Source: Mesorhabditis belari (lineage: Eukaryota > Nematoda > Chromadorea > Rhabditida > Rhabditidae). Taken from it: DNA of 64,000 bases. Below, one piece after another: positions 59,155 to 64,000 of the stretch; position 1 is the stretch's first letter; every line of letters starts with the position of its first letter. Under the pieces are notes generated by a model that worked only from the letters and a program-made list of their open reading frames with translations, was not told where the DNA came from and did no database searches. The translations under genes and the position numbers were made by a program. The stretch lies in NCBI GenBank assembly GCA_958450365.1, contig CAUEEP010000727.1:997501-1061500 (forward strand). Direction: 5' to 3'.

Positions 59155-62100
59155 ATGGGCAAGAAGGAGACGTGGATTTTGTCGACCTCTTCGGTGTTTG
59201 AGGTACAAAAATAACGAAATTCCTTGTATAAACAACCAGTCAGAATTTCCGTAACTTCTCATCGTGGTTCGAGATTGAAAGGACTCGATTTGTCGGAGTT
59301 CTCTTTGGGAATCAATTGAGGGTAAGAATATGGGGAATTTGTGCATCTAGACAAGGCAGGATTAAATGCAAATTCATGTATAGAAATTGTTTTGCCTTGA
59401 CAATGAATCCCGTGTACAAGGAAGAGAAACTCTTATTTCAAAAGCCATTTCAGATAGATGTGTGCCTATTTCTCTCCGACAATCACCTCAAGCAACACTT
59501 TTTCGAGTTTGTCACAAACTCACTAGCATCAGGTAATGCAAATCGATAACATAAACTCTAAACATTTTCTAGATCTAATATTTGCGGGGATTGTTGTCGT
59601 GAATGGACACGAGCCGGATACCGATATTTCGTATATGGGGACCGGTTTAGAAGTAGGTCGAAACCGAGTATTGATTCAGAACAATCCACAGATTCGCACA
59701 ACACTTGAAACCCTTCAATCATCTGATTCGACTTTTTTCCTCAAATCCTACCCAAATATCATAGATCAATGGACTCAACCATCCGGGGTGACGCTGGTGT
59801 CAAATGTAAGCACAACAATTACACAAAGCTTAGAACTAAATTTGTCTATAAAACGTTTACCGTACTACCTGGTCTTGAATTCTACGAAACTTCTTTACCT
59901 AGGTCTGAAATTTAGGTGATGTTTGAAACGGTTTTACGACGTGGATTAGAGGAAAATGATATCAAAATGGCAACTGAGAAATTCGCGGCAGCCGCAGCTG
60001 AATTGATCTATCATCATAAGTAAAAGAATACCCATGCAAACTTGAGTACCCCAAAACTCTAGAGAATCTGACATTGTTCTCCAGGCGAATACGAAACACC
60101 CGAAATTTCTCGATGATATTTTGAAAGATAAACACACAGATCAGGTTCGAGAAAGTTGAAAACTATGGAAGTAAGAGATTTTAAACAGGATCGTCTCCGA
60201 TTAACGTCATATCGACGAGTGTCGGCTCAAGATGAAGGCAATGGGGATGATCAGAAACATGTACCCATTTTGAAGGTACAAGCTGGTGAGTGGGCTTAAG
60301 CAGAAGTGTACTGTAAAAGAGAGAATCTAGGCGATATCGCGTTTCGACGCTTGAGAATGCCTCTTTGGATAACGGCCGCCGCCTATGGAGGAGATGGGTC
60401 CAATGAGGTAAACAAATGGATATCGGGAGTCAATGAATATTCAGGCTATTTCTATGAATATTCAAGATATTCACCTCAAATTGTTACCTCACACAAGTTC
60501 AAAGTTTAGTAACAGTACCGTGGTTTCAGTTGCAAATCCCTAGTGTCAGCTACAGTCTTCTCTAGAGACTCTATGCAAATTCCGGTCATATGCAAATTAA
60601 GTTAACAAGAGCCTGAGTCTTATCCAAGCTCTTAAATTGCTGCCAAATCTTTCTGGAAGACAACTCTTCAACAAAAACACTTTCTAGATCTATCTCCGCA
60701 TCGAGGAGGCCATTCGCCGACGAATCTACAATGTTATGTATGTCATGATGAAAGGTTTCCGAAAAACGGTAATCAAAAAGAAATGACTCAAAAGTAAACC
60801 CATTTTCAGTACGATATCAGTGAGGTGGACTGTCGATGCTTTTTGCCCGCAAATCATTCGCGCATCTTGTCGATTGTGATGCCGAGATTGGCTGACAAAG
60901 AGCAACGTTTGTGAACAAAGATATGCGTGTACTTTGGGCTCAAGAATGTGGAAACTAAATAGCTCTGGGGCACTAGTTTTTTGCACTTTTCTCAATACAT
61001 CAGCTCTCTGATAGAAGTGAGGTATTCAGTGCGGTAGAAAGGGTGCGTTTCAGAAAGGGTCGCGCGTAAAGTGCAAGCGTCCACACTGTGATCACTTTTC
61101 TCTAATATAATACACGAAACACGAAACCAACAAACACACACAATAAGGAATCGATGACAATGGATGGAGTTGTGCGTGTAGGTGAGGTATTCATTGCGTA
61201 AGTGTAAGTGAGGTATTCATTGCGACCCTTTCTGAAACGCACCCTTTCTAGCGCAATGAATACCTCACTTACACGTGAGGTGAGATGAAATGGGATAAGA
61301 AGATCGAATAAAAATGCATTGATAAGTAAATCATTGATAACTAAATCTGCTTTTTAGAAGAATGGCGCATTGAGATGCACAAGATCTTCAACTTACCCTC
61401 ACGAGTTCCATGTCTTCGCTCACTTCAAGCCATCGATTTCAGTGCTCGGGCACATTTCTTGAGAACACCTCATTTATCAATCAAAAACTGTATTTGTTGA
61501 ATATTTATTTATTTATATTAACATGTAGACAAAAAAACGGGAAGAATCACGACGGTGAAAGGAATGTATGATTACTATCACTACACACAACAAGGAATCG
61601 ATGACAATGGATGGGGTTGTGCCTATAGGTGAGATCGAATCGAATAATCAAATCGAAATCGTATTATTACGAAATTCTAGAAGTCTTCAAACAATCTGGA
61701 GTTGGTATGTGCTGAATGGCTTCTTCGATAGACCGATCCCGTTGCATCGAGAGATACAAGAGGTTTGAGAGATACATTGACACGAGAAACTAAAAAAAAT
61801 GACGACCTCTCCACTAAAAACGCTTCTAAATTGCTTCAAATCTGTCGGATTGACATGATCTATAGCTCAAAAAGTAGAGAATCTCAAGAGCCTTCGAATG
61901 AACTAAAGCACACCAAAAATATCAATGCTAAAGAAAGTTACAGTGGTTTGTAGTCTTGACTCGAAAAGGACCGTAGTCGAAACAGTCTACTGATAGATTG
62001 TGGTATAATTGCATATCCGCTAAGCAATATTTTTTCTCATTCTATCGAAATTGTCATGTGGTAACAATTTTTAAGTGTAATATTGAATTCAATGAAAAAA

Positions 62101-63426
62101 AACCGTACTTATTAGGCTCTTGTTCGAATTGAAGGCGAGGAATTGCGAGGGAAAAAATTCATCGGAAGCAAGCAATGGATTGGATCATTTGAGATCGGAT
62201 ATATTCTATCAGATGCTATTTCTGTTGATTGCTCATACATTGGTGAGTTGAGAATCTAAAGAAATAGAGCACTAGAACTTGGTTGGACTGGTAGAAAGTC
62301 ATTTTCAAATTCTCTGAATGCTTTACATATTGTTTTCAAAATCAGTAAAATTTCAGCTCAATTCACGGATATCTCTGAGAAAGCTCGCGAGTTGCAGATT
62401 CATTTCGAGTCAGTTGGATCGCCAGTCATGATTGGTGAGTTGGGAAATGGAAAGGAAGAATCAATTAGATTTCTAAAGAGCAATTTGATTTCAAAAGATC
62501 TATTAGATTTCAAAAGATCTATTAGATTTCAAAAGATTAATTAGATTTCTAAAGATTAATTAGATTTCAAAAGATCTATTAGATTTCTAAAGATCAATTA
62601 GATTTCTAAAGATCAATTAGATTTCTAAAGATCAATTAGATTTCTAAAAATCTATTAGATTTCTAGAGATCAATTAGATTTATAAAGATCAATTAGATTT
62701 CTAAAGATCTATTAGATTTCAAAAGATCAATCAGATTTCAAAAGGCTAAAGAATTTCTCAAACAAATTACTGTTCATTCAATCAAAAGCTAATTCTTTAC
62801 TTTAGGTGGTAACATGTTAGCGCACACGATTTTGGGCGTTGATTTCGACGAGAATACAGGCGAGTGTCGATTCCTCGTGCTTGATCCACATTATACTGGG
62901 ATCGACGATGTGAATACGGTGATCAATAAAGGTTTGTGAGATAAAAGAAAGATAAGTAGGCACGGATTACGGGAAAGATTACGGCAACGTACCTAGTGCT
63001 CAATAAGCCATTAGTGTACAGTATCTTTAGCAGCATGCAGTAGCCAAGCCCATTCATCCACTGTACTGTACTTTACATCAAGTTACAGTAACCATCTGTT
63101 TTTATTTTCGAAATCCAGTCTTATCCCTTAAATTTCGGTTCCTATTTTGCAGTAAATTGATTGAAATTGATTGAAAATGATTGAAATCTATTGAAATTAA
63201 TTGAAATTAATTGAAATTGATTGAAATTGATTGAAATTGATTGAAATTGATTGAAATTGATTGAAATTGATCGAAATTGATCGAAATTGATTGAAAATGA
63301 TTGAAATTGATTCCAGGTTGGTGTGCTTGGAAGATGCCATCCTTTTGGAAGACAGGAATCGATCAAGGCGGGCAACCAATTCTATACAATATTGTTAAAC
63401 CTCAATTGCCGACTAATATTATCTAA
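59155..63426 (+). CDS. odr-8: UFSP2, UFM1-specific protease
   Basis: UFSP2 matures UFM1 and removes it from targets at the ER; in C. elegans this is ODR-8. The ATG at 59155 ([16 protein letters not shown]) joins in phase, using a CAGTCAG acceptor, to [20 protein letters not shown]. The middle region includes [33 protein letters not shown] and [20 protein letters not shown]. Then come [20 protein letters not shown] and the protease core: [28 protein letters not shown] with the catalytic Cys, [63 protein letters not shown] (Asp/His pair) and [16 protein letters not shown]. It ends LPTNII. The match to human UFSP2 is strong. Introns hold a TIR element with a copied exon piece and tandem repeats. 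Confidence 0.93.
61017..61268. mobile_element. TIR element in a UFSP2 intron holding a copied piece of the UFSP2 catalytic exon
   Basis: Two 47-nt arms (61017-61063 and, inverted, 61222-61268) differ at two positions and begin GTGAGGTATTCA. Between them, 61136-61188 matches the catalytic-cysteine exon and its splice donor at 61577-61634 with about five differences (both contain AAGGAATCGATGACAATGGATGG). The copied frame has a stop (CAA to TAA) and Gly to Ser beside the Cys codon. Two further direct copies of the arm start (GTGAGGTATTCATTGCG) occur at 61182 and 61208. Confidence 0.85.
62456..62750. repeat. imperfect tandem repeat of TTAGATTTCTAAAGATCAA type
   Basis: About a dozen units of 19-23 bp (ATTAGATTTCTAAAGATCA and variants) fill the end of a UFSP2 intron between the [11 protein letters not shown] and MLAHTILG exons. 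Confidence 0.9.
63154..63312. repeat. 10-bp tandem repeat (TTGATTGAAA)
   Basis: About fifteen units of ATTGATTGAA with occasional changes lie in the last UFSP2 intron. The reverse strand reads as a long asparagine/serine-rich frame, which is a repeat artefact. Confidence 0.92.
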
Positions 63427-64000
63427 AGACAGAAATATCTAGCATTTATTTTTCAAGATTCGTCTTTCTTTTCAATCATTATTTTTATTCATTACCTAAT
63501 CGTTATCTTTGTATTTGCGTGTCTGTGATATTCCATATCGTTCAATGATTGCTTGTGTTTTTAGGGATTTTCGTCTGAAATCTATTTCTAAAGTTTTTCG
63601 TTTCGTGGTTGATAAGTATAATAAATTATTTAAATGTTACAAGGGCCAAAGTTTAACTTGAATTTTCATGAATAGTGTTGGGTTTAATGTGTTGTGGTTT
63701 AATGAATAGTGTTGGGTTTAATGTGTTTAATATAGTGTTGGGTTTAATGTGTTTAATATAGTGTTGGGTTTAATGTGTTTAATATAGTGTTGGGTTTAAT
63801 GTGTTTAATATAGTGTTGGGTTTAATGATCTGACCAGGATATAAGGGATCAAGATATAACGATATATTGGCCGATATTTCATTGGCATCTTTAGCTGAGT
63901 TTTAAGTAGAATGGTTTAAAACAGAACACAGCCGTATTTATGTCAAAGTAGTCGTGAGAGTTTAAATATAGCATTACTAATCAATATTCTTTTTTTAAAA
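63427..64000. other. 3' flank of UFSP2 with a 26-bp tandem repeat
   Basis: After the stop there is an AT-rich flank, then five to six units of GTTGGGTTTAATGTGTTTAATATAGT at 63674-63829. No gene is visible to the window end. Confidence 0.6.
63674..63829. repeat. 26-bp tandem repeat
   Basis: Units of GTTGGGTTTAATGTG with TTTAATATAGT repeat with near-identity. The first unit differs (GTGTTGTGGTTTAATGAATA), and the array ends at GTTGGGTTTAATGATC. Confidence 0.92.

Noticed and set aside
61136..61188. Alternative active-site exon of UFSP2
   Set aside because: It has an in-frame TAA, a Gly to Ser change beside the catalytic Cys, no acceptor, and lies between inverted arms, so it is a copied fragment.
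63142..63379. Minus-strand Asn/Ser/Phe-rich frames
   Set aside because: They come from the TTGATTGAAA repeat in a UFSP2 intron.

Overview
The window looks like nuclear DNA of a nematode, most likely a free-living rhabditid. The evidence is dense genes on both strands, many introns of about 35-60 bp ending in TTTTAG or TTTCAG, probable spliced-leader acceptors just upstream of several start codons, clusters of same-strand genes at operon-like spacing, nematode-type gene families (a serpentine receptor, a vWA/C-type-lectin protein, a short GNAT-like protein) and many Tc1/mariner-type elements with TA target sites. No species is claimed. Exon boundaries were read by eye, so CDS coordinates give start-to-stop spans that include introns.

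Layout. 0-15 kb: a possible first exon of a gene leaving the left edge, then a very large minus-strand myosin XVIII gene (N-terminal PxxP and PDZ regions, degenerate motor, long coiled coil, two first exons, a tRNA-Glu in one intron), and the retromer gene vps-26. 15-16.4 kb: a plus-strand pair, the CHCHD1-type mitochondrial ribosomal protein and RPL39. 16.6-21.3 kb, minus: a divergent PP1-like phosphatase and, upstream of it, an Arg/Ser-rich protein carrying SILR and RSVSF motifs that look like PP1 docking sites. 22-24.3 kb: a 7TM receptor. 27-29.3 kb: a GNAT-like protein. 30.4-33.5 kb: the MELK/PIG-1 kinase. 34 kb: an unidentified 215-residue protein. 36-41 kb: methionine-R-sulfoxide reductase B and a secreted vWA/C-type-lectin protein. 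41-42.7 kb: a UBASH3/Sts-like histidine phosphatase lacking key catalytic residues. 43.5-45.5 kb: a PAQR3-like receptor. 46.9-49.2 kb: an armadillo-repeat protein. 50 kb: a small acidic protein with an in-frame stop.

51.8-63.4 kb is a run of four plus-strand genes: TRABD, a DET1 homologue, a second TraB protein with a C-terminal membrane segment, and UFSP2 (the UFM1 protease, odr-8/ufsp-2 type). Gaps are 127-405 bp and candidate trans-splice acceptors precede the inner start codons, which suggests an operon.

Mobile DNA is the other theme. I see five foldback elements beginning TACCGTA and ending TACGGTA, a decayed Tc1-like transposon, an internally deleted mariner that still encodes its DNA-binding N terminus, two more TA-flanked MITEs, a tRNA-derived SINE, and a terminal-inverted-repeat element inside UFSP2 that appears to hold a copied piece of the UFSP2 catalytic-cysteine exon. 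That last element and a copied PIG-1 exon fragment in a neighbouring gene are the least expected features.
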